Notes: generated from the letters alone by a model not told the origin. DNA of 64,000 nucleotides from Vibrio chagasii (GCA_041879415.1 CP090851.1:434001-498000), one strand, 5' to 3'. Numbered from the stretch's first letter, positions 10,030-19,276 are shown. Translations and numbers: made by a program.

Positions 10030-10920
10030 ATGTCACGTTCATCTTTTATACTTGCTACTTTGCTTTTAGCGCCAAGTGTTGCAAGTGCCAATACTATTCT
10101 AACAAGCTTCAAACCAATTCAAATGATTGTGACAGAACTAACGCAAGGTGTTAGTGAACCGGAAGTGTTGATGAACAGCAATGCTTCGCCGCACGATTAT
10201 GCGCTCAAACCATCAGATGTCAAAAAAGTTCATAGTGCAGATATGGTTGTTTGGTTTGGTCCTGACTTAGAAGCGTTTCTGACCAAGGTGATTGAGTCGA
10301 ACGATAACGTTATCGAAATCGCTAAGATCCCTGGCATCAACTTACGCGCTTATGGACACGAAGAGCATGATCATGACGCGCACGAAGGCCATCACCACGG
10401 CAGCCACGACCCACATTTTTGGTTGGGGATCGATCAGGTTGAAGTTGCCGCGAAATACATTTCAGACAAGCTAATTGAAACTGACCCAGACAACGCAATG
10501 GCGTATCAAGAGAATCTAGATTCATTCTTGATTGCCTTGGAAGAGAAAAAGCAGTCGATTCGCGAGCAACTGGCGCCAGTAAAAGACAAAGGTTACTACG
10601 TTTTCCATGATGCATATGGCTACTACGAAGAAGAGTTTGGCTTGAATAACTTAGGTCATTTCACCGTAAGCCCAGATCGTAAGCCGGGTGCAAAAAGCCT
10701 GATTGCGATTAAGAAAACGATAGTACGTGAAAATGTTCAGTGTGTATTTTCTGAGCCTCAGTTTACGCCTGCAGTGATTGAATCTGTGACTCGTGGAAGT
10801 AACGCTAAGCAAGGTCAACTAGACCCTGTTGGTTCTAGTGTTGAAGTGAAGAGCGGAAGTTATTTCGATTTTCTTCAGCAACTTACCGATAGTTACACAA
10901 GCTGCTTAAACGCAAAGTAA
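10030..10920 (+). CDS. znuA: zinc ABC transporter periplasmic binding protein
   Basis: ZnuA captures zinc in the periplasm and delivers it to ZnuB. A signal peptide (MSRSSFILATLLLAPSVASA) precedes the cluster A-I metal-binding fold. Metal ligands are visible as the histidine in SPHDYALKPSD, the DPHFW histidine and the later YYVFHDAY histidine. A His/Asp/Glu-rich loop (EEHDHDAHEGHHHG) at residues about 117-130 is typical of zinc rather than manganese binding proteins. GAGGAATT lies just before the ATG. It is transcribed away from znuCB from the shared operator region and ends at its own terminator. Confidence 0.95.
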   Translation: MSRSSFILATLLLAPSVASANTILTSFKPIQMIVTELTQGVSEPEVLMNSNASPHDYALKPSDVKKVHSADMVVWFGPDLEAFLTKVIESNDNVIEIAKIPGINLRAYGHEEHDHDAHEGHHHGSHDPHFWLGIDQVEVAAKYISDKLIETDPDNAMAYQENLDSFLIALEEKKQSIREQLAPVKDKGYYVFHDAYGYYEEEFGLNNLGHFTVSPDRKPGAKSLIAIKKTIVRENVQCVFSEPQFTPAVIESVTRGSNAKQGQLDPVGSSVEVKSGSYFDFLQQLTDSYTSCLNAK

Positions 10921-10969
10921 TTCATAGAAAGTATCTTTCACTTCACTTTGCTCTCGATATTTTATGAAT

Positions 10970-10993
10970 AATGCCGCTTTTTGCGGCATTTTC
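10970..10993 (+). terminator. intrinsic terminator after znuA
   Basis: AATGCCGC, a TTTTT loop and GCGGCATT form the stem, followed by TTT. It isolates znuA from the downstream regulator gene. Confidence 0.8.
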
Positions 10994-11122
10994 GTGACCG
11001 CTAAGATAAAACCTCTCAACAAATAGCAAACCTTCTTTCTCCTTGGTTAATTTCCGCTAAAATGGAAAGATAATAATAAGCACAAAAAAACTCAGTTTCT
11101 GGTTGAACAATGACAAGACATT

Positions 11123-14100
11123 GTGACGACTGAAACTTCATACGTTGTTGCTGTTCAGGATCAGAAGTTGTATCGAATTGTCTTCCGAATGTTCATATTA
11201 ATGAGCATTTCATTTAGCGCTATCGCGGTAAATACATCACCGTCTGTTTTTTATCCTTTGCCTGTCCAAGCGCAAGGGAACTTTCTTGCAGCTAAAAATC
11301 TCTATCTAGGCGCTGGTGGTGGGCTTTGGATTCATGATGTGCATGGGAAAGTTCTTTTTTATGATGGGCGAGCTCTACTGCCACGCAAAGGCAGCCTGTT
11401 GCAGTTTTCATCGGAGCGCGTCGCCTTTTTGGACGATGAGTTTTGGACGTTCTTTGATAATGAGGTGTATCGACATACTCCAGGGATAGGTAACGAGTTA
11501 GCCTTTAGCTTAAGTCCTGGCGCAGAGATCACGAATATCGGTGCATCGGCTGATTATATTTGGGTGACAGACGGCAATAACTTCTACACCTACAACACCC
11601 AGTCATTGGAATTTAATACTTACTCACTCCTCAAGCTATATCGATACAACAACAGCAGCGACATTACGATCAATGATGCGGAGTGGGTGCTATCCAAATG
11701 GGTACTGGCAACCAGTTCGGGTGCCTACCTTTCTGAAAATCAAGAATTTACCCATGTGGCTGCATCAGATAAACACTATATCGAGACGATCTACTTTTCA
11801 AAGGCAAGACGCGAATTACTGATTGGTACATTAAATGGTGTGGTGATTGTCGATTTGGCTAATTCAGAGAAAGAGACCAAGATCAGTGGTTCGCATGTTC
11901 TCTCTCTTGCCGAAACAACCGATCAATATTGGATTGGTACTGAGCATGGCCTGATTAGCTATAACTTTATTACTGGAGAAACTACTCGTTTTGAACAAGC
12001 CTCCAACCAAGACTTTTCATTACCGGGTGAGAAGATTTACTCATTAATTAACGACCATGCTGGTGGTATGTGGGTCGCGACCAATAATGGCATCCGGTAT
12101 TTCTCTTTGTTTAGTAAGACATTCTCAAGAACGCCTTTAACCGGTATGGGTATGCACTCTAGCAGTGTCGTGATCAATAAAGTTAAGCCAATTAGTGACC
12201 ACCTTTCTTGGGTAGCTTCTTCAATGGGGCTCTATCTTGTTGATTCTGACGCTGAAGAGCGGCCTAATCGTGTATATCCTAAGCCGGTCCGAGACTTTCA
12301 AGTTTTTGGCTCATCTATTTGGTTTGCGACTGAAGAGGGTATCGTTAGCTTCAACACCAAGACATTGGAGCGCGAAGCTCTGAATCTACCAAGAGCTATT
12401 GAAGGTGTTCATATTGAGAACTTGGCACTTCAAGGTGACAACACACTTTGGATGACTTCCGGGCAGAGTCTCTATTCCTTGTCGATAGATACTATGGCGT
12501 TGACAAGCTATGGAATGGATTGGCTCGTAGACAAATTTCTGCCCGCAAAAATCACCGACCTGAATATTGGCCTGCAAGACAGTGTATATATCGGCACTGA
12601 CCACGGCTTTTATTCCTTTGTTGATAAGCGAATTAGCTTTAGTCGTTCCAGTGAGCGATTTGGCAAGGTCGTTGATATAGAAAAAGCCAGCGATGGTTCT
12701 CAGTGGTTTGCGAGCAGTTATGGTGTCTATCGGATCCCTTACGATCGTCCAGTCATTGAAGAGATTCCCCTTGTTGAAGAGAACATCAGTCCCAGCTGTT
12801 TAATCAGCGATGAAAATGGTGTTTGGTTAGGCTCTTCAAAAGGGCTTAGCTATTACGGGTTAGACGGACAGCTTCATAAACATATCGGTTCACCTTTTGG
12901 TTTGATCACCAATGAACTCGCGGCTGGCGCATGTGAGCTCTTCTACAGTGAGCAGAGCCAATCCTCAAGGTTGGTATTGGGTTCTAAATATGGGGTGGTG
13001 AGCGCATTAGCAAATGAGTTATTGGTGTCTACTACGCCTCATAGTCGTGCCTTACTGAGCAAAATAAGTGTCAATCAAAAGACCGTGTCTCTTGGCGGCA
13101 AGGCAGCTGACTTAGCTGAGATACCTTATGGCTCGTCGATTGGATTCAAGCTCGGTATTTTGCCTGCTACGTTTGCACCTGCGATGGAATATAGGCTCAA
13201 TGGTGATGAATCTTGGAGCGAGTTTGAAGGGGGCTTGTTAACCCTCGATCACTTGTTACCCGGCGACTACACACTTGAGGTTAAGCCCGTTAAGGATTCT
13301 CACTATCGTTTTGTGTCTACCAATCAAAGCTTCTCAATAGCTGAACCTTGGTACCTAAGTAACTGGGCGGCAGCAAGTTCTCTGATTTTGCTTATCTGTG
13401 TCGTCACTATCTTGGTTTTTTGGCGTTCTCGTTATGTCACCTTTGCCAACCGACACCTAAAGGCGCAAGTTGCTTTAAAAACCGATCAGTTGAGACACCA
13501 AAGCCGGATATTGCTGACGACTAATCAGCAGCTTAAGAAGCAGTTATCGGTCAAGAATGCGCTCGTGTCTCATACCGCCGATGAACTGTCCTCAGAGGTT
13601 AACCAAGTTGCAGCCATGCTCCCTAATTGGAATGATGAGCAAGGTAAATCACCGATTCTTGCGTTAAAGAATGGTTTGGCCCAATTGAGTAATAGCCGAC
13701 AGGATGGTGGTGCGGTTGGTTACGATATGATCTTAATTTTGGAGTCTGTTCTAAAGGCTTGGCAAGAGGACTTAGCGAAAGCCGGTATTGAGCTAGAGAT
13801 AAAAATAGAAACGAAACACAGACATGTATCTTTACTGTATTTTAATCTCGATATTATCTTTAATAGCCTGATCGCGAGCATCATCAAGCGTAACTTTAAG
13901 TCGCAGAGCATGATGGTTACGGTTGAAGAGCTAAAAGAGCATCTAGTCGTGACGATTTTAGACCATGGTATGCCTTTCCCTAAATTAACCTCTAGCATCA
14001 GTGATAATAGTGGAAAGTCGACCGACTTAAATATAGAAAAGTTACCATTGCTGGTGAATCAGAGTGGTGGAGAGCTCAATGCTTTTGTGTCGGAATCTCA

Positions 14101-14551
14101 GAATAAGGTGCAGCTTACTTGGCCAATTGACTATCAGGTATTAGATAATCTCGAAACCAATACAATAGAGCAGATTGAGACCATCAAGCTCGCCAATACC
14201 TCACCTGAACAGTTAAAGCTCAGTGCAGAGCAAGAATGGAAGAACCGAGTGTCTCAGCTTGTTAGTGAGCACTACGCTGATGCTGAGTTTGGTACTGCGA
14301 CTGCTGCTAAGTATCTATTCATGTCAGAGAGAAGCTTACAAAGGCGATTTAAGATGGCTTATGACAAGACCTTTAAAGAGCACCTGAATGAAGTTCGCTT
14401 GGAGCATGCGTGTGAGCGGTTACTTGCCGGAGAGAAGATATCAGACGTTGCTTTTGACTCTGGCTTTAATGACCCGTCTTATTTCAGCCAAAGGTTCAAA
14501 CATCACTTTGGTATGTCTCCATCTAAGTTTGCTGAAAACAGTGAAGACTAG
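11123..14551 (+). CDS. membrane-bound beta-propeller sensor with C-terminal AraC-type DNA-binding domain
   Basis: This 1142-residue protein looks like a single-polypeptide transmembrane regulator. After an N-terminal hydrophobic segment (residues about 18-38) come propeller repeats typical of two-component regulator propellers (for example GLISYNFITGETTRF and GGMWVATNNGIRYFS) to about residue 630. A Y_Y_Y-like domain (AMEYRLNGDESWSEFEGG), a membrane helix (about 748-770), a coiled coil, a degenerate histidine-kinase-like region and an AraC HTH pair (about 1046-1135, ending YFSQRFKHHFGMSPSKFAEN) follow. No receiver domain is seen, and the kinase boxes are eroded (DHGMPF instead of DxGxG). The GTG at 11123 is the first possible start, being preceded by a stop three codons upstream, and lacks a clear Shine-Dalgarno. 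The ligand is unknown. Its position between znu and feo is suggestive but not proof of a metal link. Confidence 0.85.
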   Translation: MTTETSYVVAVQDQKLYRIVFRMFILMSISFSAIAVNTSPSVFYPLPVQAQGNFLAAKNLYLGAGGGLWIHDVHGKVLFYDGRALLPRKGSLLQFSSERVAFLDDEFWTFFDNEVYRHTPGIGNELAFSLSPGAEITNIGASADYIWVTDGNNFYTYNTQSLEFNTYSLLKLYRYNNSSDITINDAEWVLSKWVLATSSGAYLSENQEFTHVAASDKHYIETIYFSKARRELLIGTLNGVVIVDLANSEKETKISGSHVLSLAETTDQYWIGTEHGLISYNFITGETTRFEQASNQDFSLPGEKIYSLINDHAGGMWVATNNGIRYFSLFSKTFSRTPLTGMGMHSSSVVINKVKPISDHLSWVASSMGLYLVDSDAEERPNRVYPKPVRDFQVFGSSIWFATEEGIVSFNTKTLEREALNLPRAIEGVHIENLALQGDNTLWMTSGQSLYSLSIDTMALTSYGMDWLVDKFLPAKITDLNIGLQDSVYIGTDHGFYSFVDKRISFSRSSERFGKVVDIEKASDGSQWFASSYGVYRIPYDRPVIEEIPLVEENISPSCLISDENGVWLGSSKGLSYYGLDGQLHKHIGSPFGLITNELAAGACELFYSEQSQSSRLVLGSKYGVVSALANELLVSTTPHSRALLSKISVNQKTVSLGGKAADLAEIPYGSSIGFKLGILPATFAPAMEYRLNGDESWSEFEGGLLTLDHLLPGDYTLEVKPVKDSHYRFVSTNQSFSIAEPWYLSNWAAASSLILLICVVTILVFWRSRYVTFANRHLKAQVALKTDQLRHQSRILLTTNQQLKKQLSVKNALVSHTADELSSEVNQVAAMLPNWNDEQGKSPILALKNGLAQLSNSRQDGGAVGYDMILILESVLKAWQEDLAKAGIELEIKIETKHRHVSLLYFNLDIIFNSLIASIIKRNFKSQSMMVTVEELKEHLVVTILDHGMPFPKLTSSISDNSGKSTDLNIEKLPLLVNQSGGELNAFVSESQNKVQLTWPIDYQVLDNLETNTIEQIETIKLANTSPEQLKLSAEQEWKNRVSQLVSEHYADAEFGTATAAKYLFMSERSLQRRFKMAYDKTFKEHLNEVRLEHACERLLAGEKISDVAFDSGFNDPSYFSQRFKHHFGMSPSKFAENSED

Positions 14552-14603
14552 AGCGAACAATATTAACCAGACAGTCTTATGCTAACGACAGATAGTTTTA
14601 TTG

Positions 14604-14634
14604 AAGCCTCGACATTCGTGTTGGGGCTTTTTTA
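14604..14634 (+). terminator. intrinsic terminator after the propeller/AraC gene
   Basis: AAGCCTC and GGGGCTT pair (one G-T wobble) around an 11-base loop and are followed by TTTT. The GATACGA array begins about 12 bases further on. Confidence 0.75.
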
Positions 14635-14645
14635 TGCTTCTACGA

Positions 14646-14795
<150 letters not shown>

Positions 14796-14845
14796 ATTTG
14801 GTTTAGGTTGTTGAAGATTGTTTTGCAGGGATTAAACAAGATAAG

Positions 14846-14985
14846 AAAAAAAATATCGTGGTATAGCCGGGGGGACTATACCACGGGTGCCAATGACACC
14901 TTCGCTTGCTGCCGGAGTGATATGGCGAGCCACATCACCTCTGGAATTAAATTAAAGAGAAGGAGTTTCTCTTCGATGGAGTAAC
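14846..14985 (-). ncRNA. candidate structured small RNA with intrinsic terminator, upstream of feoA
   Basis: Read on the minus strand, this non-coding stretch folds into successive hairpins. AAGAGAA/TTCTCTT (14955-14973) is first. Next comes a GTGAT-TGGC / GCCA-ATCAC hairpin (about 14917-14937), then GGTG/CACC (14886-14900). The last is a perfect 10-bp stem CGTGGTATAG/CTATACCACG (14857-14885) followed by eight T residues. The last hairpin is a textbook intrinsic terminator for a leftward RNA. No leftward gene lies downstream, so it is either a free-standing small RNA or an orphan riboswitch-like element. The 5' end is not defined, and I do not recognise the family. The rest of the 14552-15280 spacer holds the terminator, the array and the feo promoter region. 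Confidence 0.5.
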
Positions 14986-15242
14986 TATACGATTAGTGAC
15001 TTATTTTACTTATAAAATTAACGACAGAAGGCTATGAGAAAAGCGACATTTTCATAAGTTGTTGATATTTAGTGGTTTGTTGTGTTTTTGCTTGTGGTGT
15101 ACTAGTGAGGTAGTTCTCACTAGTTGTTGAAAGTGACGGTTTTGACGTAAACGTTTTTAACGAAACTTACGAGTATATATTTTCGAAAACATTGATTTCA
15201 CACAATAGAATTGTGGTCATGTATGTGTATTATGCTGTTAAT

Positions 15243-15261
15243 AACAATCTTTCTCATTATC
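15243..15261 (+). promoter_or_regulatory. Fur-type box upstream of feoA
   Basis: The 19 bases AACAATCTTTCTCATTATC match 13 of 19 positions of the classical Fur consensus, with the right half (TCATTATC) perfect. It lies 20 bases before the feoA ATG, in the expected place for iron repression of ferrous iron uptake genes. No confident -35/-10 pair was assigned. Confidence 0.6.
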
Positions 15262-15280
15262 AATCACGAATTGGGTATTT

Positions 15281-15502
15281 ATGAAACTCTCACAACTAGA
15301 GCAAGGAAAAGCGGCTTCTATAGTTGCCTTAACCGGCTTAACACCAGAAGTTAGAAAAAAGCTAATGGTCATGGGTATGTTGCCAAACACTGAAGTTACA
15401 CTAATCCGTCGCGCGCCGATGGGGGATCCGCTTCAAGTGGAGGTGAGAGGAGTCTCTATCGCCATTCGTGAAAGCATCGCAGAACAAATCGAGGTTATCT
15501 AA
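15281..15502 (+). CDS. feoA: ferrous iron transport protein A
   Basis: FeoA is a 73-residue SH3-like cytoplasmic protein required for FeoB-dependent Fe(II) uptake. It has the family landmarks GLTPEVRKKLMVMGMLPN, RRAPMGDPLQVEVRG and the C-terminal SIAIRESIAEQIEV. The stop codon abuts the feoB ATG directly, and feoC overlaps feoB, so feoABC is one tightly coupled operon. A Fur-type box upstream predicts repression by iron. Confidence 0.95.
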   Translation: MKLSQLEQGKAASIVALTGLTPEVRKKLMVMGMLPNTEVTLIRRAPMGDPLQVEVRGVSIAIRESIAEQIEVI

Positions 15503-17776
15503 ATGGATTATCAAGTTCTTACCGTTGGTAACCCGAATAGTGGTAAAACAACGTTATTCAATGCACTAACAGGTGCGAAGCAGCATGTTGGTAACTGGGT
15601 AGGCGTAACCGTTGAAAAGAAAACGGGTGTCTATTCACATGCGGGTGACCAATTTCAGCTAACCGACTTGCCTGGTATCTACGCACTAGATAGTGGTAAT
15701 GATGCGAATAGTATTGATGAGTCTATCGCGTCGCGAGCTGTTCTGACTCACCCTGCTGACGTGATCATTAATGTCGTTGATGCAAGCTGCTTAGAACGAA
15801 GCTTATACATGACATTGCAATTGCGAGAGTTGGGTCGCCCGATGATCGTTGTATTGAACAAAATGGATGTATTAAAGCGTGAGCGTCAGGTGATTAACCT
15901 TAAAGCGCTAGAGAAAGAGCTAGGCTGCCCGGTTCTTAGCTTGTCTGCGAACGATAAAGGCCAAGTGGCTCGTTTCAAAGAGCGCCTACATAAGCTTCTT
16001 GTTCAAGGTGTTAGCCTTGATCCTATCTCTATTAACTATGACGAAGCATTAGAAGCACTTATTCCTTCTGTTGAATCACACTTTGATGATGCTGATGTTT
16101 CTCACCGAGCGCTTGCAATTCGTGCTCTAGAAAATGATTACTTGGTGCTAAACGGTTTAGCTCCTCAAACACGTACTCAAATTGACAGTGTGCGTCTTGG
16201 CGCCGAGTTTGATATCGACCTTGCGGTAGCAGACGCGAAGTACACCTTCTTACACGATCTGTGTAAACGTGTTCGCCGCAGTGAAGGCAAACTAAGCCGT
16301 AACTTCACAGAGAAAGCTGACCAATTCATTCTGAATAAATGGGTCGGTATCCCTTTCTTCTTCGTCATCATGTACCTAATGTTCATGTTCTCTATCAATA
16401 TCGGCAGTGCGTTCATCGACTTCTTTGATATTGGTGTTGGTGCAATATTGGTCGATGGTGGACACCATTTATTAGACGGACACCTACCAGTTTGGCTGGT
16501 TACTATTCTTGCAGATGGTATCGGTGGTGGTATTCAAACTGTTGCAACCTTTATTCCTGTTATCGCGGCGCTTTACTTGTTCTTAGCCGTACTTGAAAGT
16601 TCAGGCTACATGGCTCGTGCTGCGTTTGTACTTGATAAAGTGATGCAAAAGATTGGTCTACCGGGTAAAGCGTTTGTACCGCTAGTGCTTGGCTTTGGCT
16701 GTAACGTACCTTCAATCATGGCAACTCGTACACTTGACCAAGAGCGTGAGCGTAAGCTAGCTGCCTCTATGGCGCCATTTATGTCATGTGGTGCTCGTCT
16801 ACCGGTATACGCACTGTTTGCTGCGGCGTTCTTCCCTGGTGCTGGCCAAAACGTGGTATTTGCTCTGTACATCATGGGTATCCTTGCTTCTGTATTTACT
16901 GGTTTGTTCCTTAAAAACACTATCTACCCAGGTAGCAGCGACAGCTTGGTAATGGAAATGCCAGACTACGAGCTGCCAACTGTACAAAACGTGATGTTGA
17001 AAACGTGGCAGAAACTGAAGCGATTCGTGCTTGGTGCAGGTAAAACGATTGTGGTTGTGGTAGCAATCTTAAGCTTCTTGAACTCTCTGGGTATGGACGG
17101 CAGTTTCGGTAACGAAGACAGCGAAAACTCAGTACTTTCTAAGGCGGCGCAAGTTGTGACTCCAGTATTCCAACCAATTGGTATTACAGAAGAAAACTGG
17201 CCAGCAACGGTAGGTATCATTACTGGTATCTTCGCAAAAGAAGCGGTAGTTGGTACGTTGAACAGCCTTTACACAACGCCTTCTGATGAAGAAGCGGCTG
17301 AGTTTGACTTAGCGGCGAGCTTAGAAGAAGCGGTGATGACGATTCCTGAGAATCTAGCCGGTCTGAGCTACTCGGATCCTCTAGGTATTGAAGTAGGTGA
17401 CTTAAGCGATTCAGGTGCAGTTGCCGAAGAGCAAGAGGTTGATTCGTCTATCTTTGGTAACCTGAAAGACAAATTTGTTTCTGGTCACGCTGCGTTTGCT
17501 TACTTAATCCTTATCTTGCTTTACACACCTTGTGTCGCTGCAATGGGTGCTTACGTTCGTGAATTTGGTCAAATGTTTGCACGCTTTATTGCGGTTTGGA
17601 CAATGGCGCTTGGCTACTTTGGTGCAACTTTCTACTACCAAGCAGCAAACTTTGCAGCACACCCTGTGACAAGTGCAGTGTGGATGGTCGCGATTGCTGG
17701 TGGCTTTGTGATTACCTACCGTGTATTTAAGAAAGTTGGCAGCAAGCAAAAAGCATTAGAGGTGCAAGTTGTATGA
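15503..17776 (+). CDS. feoB: ferrous iron transporter B, GTPase-coupled permease
   Basis: FeoB is the inner-membrane Fe(II) permease with an N-terminal GTPase. The G1 loop GNPNSGKTTLFN, G3 DLPGIYAL and G4 NKMD are visible in the first ~150 residues. A GDI-like helical domain and then two gate-type repeats follow (for example FVPLVLGFGCNVPSIMATRT and the cysteine-containing MSCGARLPVYALFAAAFF). The length is 757 residues, normal for gammaproteobacteria. An acidic cytoplasmic insertion near residues 590-650 precedes the last membrane helices. ATG follows the feoA stop with no gap. Confidence 0.97.
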   Translation: MDYQVLTVGNPNSGKTTLFNALTGAKQHVGNWVGVTVEKKTGVYSHAGDQFQLTDLPGIYALDSGNDANSIDESIASRAVLTHPADVIINVVDASCLERSLYMTLQLRELGRPMIVVLNKMDVLKRERQVINLKALEKELGCPVLSLSANDKGQVARFKERLHKLLVQGVSLDPISINYDEALEALIPSVESHFDDADVSHRALAIRALENDYLVLNGLAPQTRTQIDSVRLGAEFDIDLAVADAKYTFLHDLCKRVRRSEGKLSRNFTEKADQFILNKWVGIPFFFVIMYLMFMFSINIGSAFIDFFDIGVGAILVDGGHHLLDGHLPVWLVTILADGIGGGIQTVATFIPVIAALYLFLAVLESSGYMARAAFVLDKVMQKIGLPGKAFVPLVLGFGCNVPSIMATRTLDQERERKLAASMAPFMSCGARLPVYALFAAAFFPGAGQNVVFALYIMGILASVFTGLFLKNTIYPGSSDSLVMEMPDYELPTVQNVMLKTWQKLKRFVLGAGKTIVVVVAILSFLNSLGMDGSFGNEDSENSVLSKAAQVVTPVFQPIGITEENWPATVGIITGIFAKEAVVGTLNSLYTTPSDEEAAEFDLAASLEEAVMTIPENLAGLSYSDPLGIEVGDLSDSGAVAEEQEVDSSIFGNLKDKFVSGHAAFAYLILILLYTPCVAAMGAYVREFGQMFARFIAVWTMALGYFGATFYYQAANFAAHPVTSAVWMVAIAGGFVITYRVFKKVGSKQKALEVQVV

Positions 17777-18003
17777 TTTTAACTGAACTTCATCAGTACA
17801 TTGACAGCCAAGGTGTCGCAGCTCGTAAAGAGATAGCAGCGAAATTTGGTATGAGTGAAGACGGCGTGGATGCGATGTTGAGCGTGTGGGTTAAGAAAGG
17901 CAAAGTATCTCGCTTAGTCGACACCAACAAACATGGTCATACAACGCGTATTCGCTATACCATCAGCAAACAAGATGGTCTGTCGCTGAATGTGATGATG
18001 TAG
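17773..18003 (+). CDS. feoC: FeoC-like winged-helix protein lacking cysteines
   Basis: This 76-residue protein has a winged-helix start (MILTELHQYIDSQGVAARKEIAAKF) and a basic middle segment, and it overlaps the feoB stop (ATGA). FeoC associates with FeoB and modulates the complex. Enterobacterial FeoC has a cysteine cluster that binds an Fe-S centre, whereas this protein contains no cysteine at all, so it cannot act as an Fe-S sensor. It is followed by a strong terminator that closes the feo operon. Confidence 0.9.
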   Translation: MILTELHQYIDSQGVAARKEIAAKFGMSEDGVDAMLSVWVKKGKVSRLVDTNKHGHTTRIRYTISKQDGLSLNVMM

Positions 18004-18020
18004 TTTGGTCAATATCTAAT

Positions 18021-18052
18021 AAAAAACCGCAGCCTATGAGCTGCGGTTTTTT
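18021..18052. terminator. bidirectional terminator between feoC and the UPF0114 gene
   Basis: AAAAAACCGCAGC and GCTGCGGTTTTTT form a perfect stem around a six-base loop. A and T runs on both flanks suit convergent transcripts. Confidence 0.93.
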
Positions 18053-18068
18053 GTTTGTGTTTATCGAC

Positions 18069-18596
18069 TTAAGACTCTTTGGTTCCACCTAACCCAAGAA
18101 CTTTAAGGCCGATACTCAGTAACAGTATGGATACTGGAAGAACCAATATATCCCATCCAATGCTGTCAAAATTGACAAGTACAAGTTCCAAAAACTTCAC
18201 GAAGAGAATGATGATAATCACTTCAGCCAAAATGTTTTTCAGGTGGCCAATGTTAGGTGTTTTTATCCAACTCAGTACTTTGCTTTTATTGACTTGTTGG
18301 TCACTTTTCGCGGCGTTACTTTTATCCGAGATGAATAAAGTGAACACACCGTGAGAAAAGATGAAGAGTACAAAAGCAATCAAGAACGTATCCAGAGACT
18401 TAATCAAGTACGAGATCGCGATATCTGTTGTGTCTAAATGCGCGAGCGATTCTGGTGGTACCTGATTGAGCATGAAGATCGCAAAAGCAGAATAAGTCTT
18501 GGTTGCTCCCATAAAGAATAAGAGTAGGGAAGCAAGCATAGAACAGATGATGGCGATCCAGCTGATATGACGAAATAAGTTGAAGGTTTGTTTCAT
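18069..18596 (-). CDS. UPF0114 (YqhA) family membrane protein
   Basis: This 175-residue protein has four hydrophobic segments (about residues 12-32, 65-88, 122-145 and 148-168). It shares with E. coli YqhA the pattern of a central helix with LDTFLIAFVLFIFSHG followed by a basic loop and the segment NIGHLKNILAEVIIIILFVKFLEL. The biochemical function of the family is unknown. GAGAG lies about 6 bases before the ATG. It is monocistronic, convergent with feoC through a shared terminator. Confidence 0.8.
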   Translation of the reverse strand: MKQTFNLFRHISWIAIICSMLASLLLFFMGATKTYSAFAIFMLNQVPPESLAHLDTTDIAISYLIKSLDTFLIAFVLFIFSHGVFTLFISDKSNAAKSDQQVNKSKVLSWIKTPNIGHLKNILAEVIIIILFVKFLELVLVNFDSIGWDILVLPVSILLLSIGLKVLGLGGTKES

Positions 18597-18733
18597 GATG
18601 CTCTCTCTATGTTGTGTGTAAGAGAGTATACGCGGGAGTCTGTGTTGTGATAATGGGGTGTTTTTGTGAATTATTATTACACATTGGTAATAATGGTGAT
18701 ACCAAGAGGTTAGGTATCACCTATGTCAGAAGG

Positions 18734-19162
18734 TTAAGCTTTCTTAAAGATAGAGCTTAATGACAGCACATTTTGAATACGAGTTAGGATAGCTGCTTGC
18801 TCTTCTTCACTGCGCTGTTCACCTGTGGTGTTGCCCCACACTGGGCCAGGCCAGGCCACATCATCTTTGAAACGTGCGATATGGTGGATGTGTAGTTGTG
18901 GCACCATGTTACCTAGTGCGCCTAGGTTGAGCTTATCCGGTTGGAACGTAGCTTCTAGTGCTTGGCTTACTGCTTGAGATTCATGTAAGAACTGCTGTTG
19001 CTCTTTCATTGGTAAGTGATGCAGCTCTTTTAGGTTGGCACGTTTTGGGACCAGAATAACCCAAGGCACAGCGTTGTCTTTGTGCAGCAGTGCAAGGCTA
19101 AGCGGGAACTCGCCAATAACTGTGGTGTCTTTTGCCAATTGAGGATGAAGTTCGAAGCTCAT
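18734..19162 (-). CDS. HIT-domain protein
   Basis: This 142-residue member of the histidine triad nucleotide hydrolase/transferase superfamily carries the triad as QLHIHHIARF near residues 89-98, downstream of the conserved LGALGNMVPQ. The pattern differs a little from the usual HxHxH followed by a hydrophobic residue, but the spacing of the first two histidines is kept. The substrate is not predictable. It stands alone. Its upstream spacer (19163-19657) is filled with repeat elements. Confidence 0.88.
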   Translation of the reverse strand: MSFELHPQLAKDTTVIGEFPLSLALLHKDNAVPWVILVPKRANLKELHHLPMKEQQQFLHESQAVSQALEATFQPDKLNLGALGNMVPQLHIHHIARFKDDVAWPGPVWGNTTGEQRSEEEQAAILTRIQNVLSLSSIFKKA

Positions 19163-19241
19163 GATCTTTCCAGTTAATTGTTTTAGTTGAGTATAAGGTT
19201 GGAATGAGAATGTGGCTAGCGCTTACGATCTCAATAAGCAG

Positions 19242-19276
19242 ATTCCCTATCACGTTCGTACCTCACTGTAGGGAAT
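19242..19276 (-). repeat. stem-loop repeat element, copy 1
   Basis: ATTCCCTA and TAGGGAAT form an 8-bp stem around a 19-base loop. The loop read on the minus strand is CAGTGAGGTACGAACGTGA. CCGTC flanks the minus-strand 5' side. It belongs to a four-copy family in this window that shares loop length and 11 invariant loop positions. Confidence 0.85.

Noticed and set aside
14846..14985. Known riboswitch classes (c-di-GMP-I, lysine, glycine, TPP, fluoride) for the RNA upstream of feoA
   Set aside because: The conserved motifs of these classes could not be located by eye, so no family name is given.
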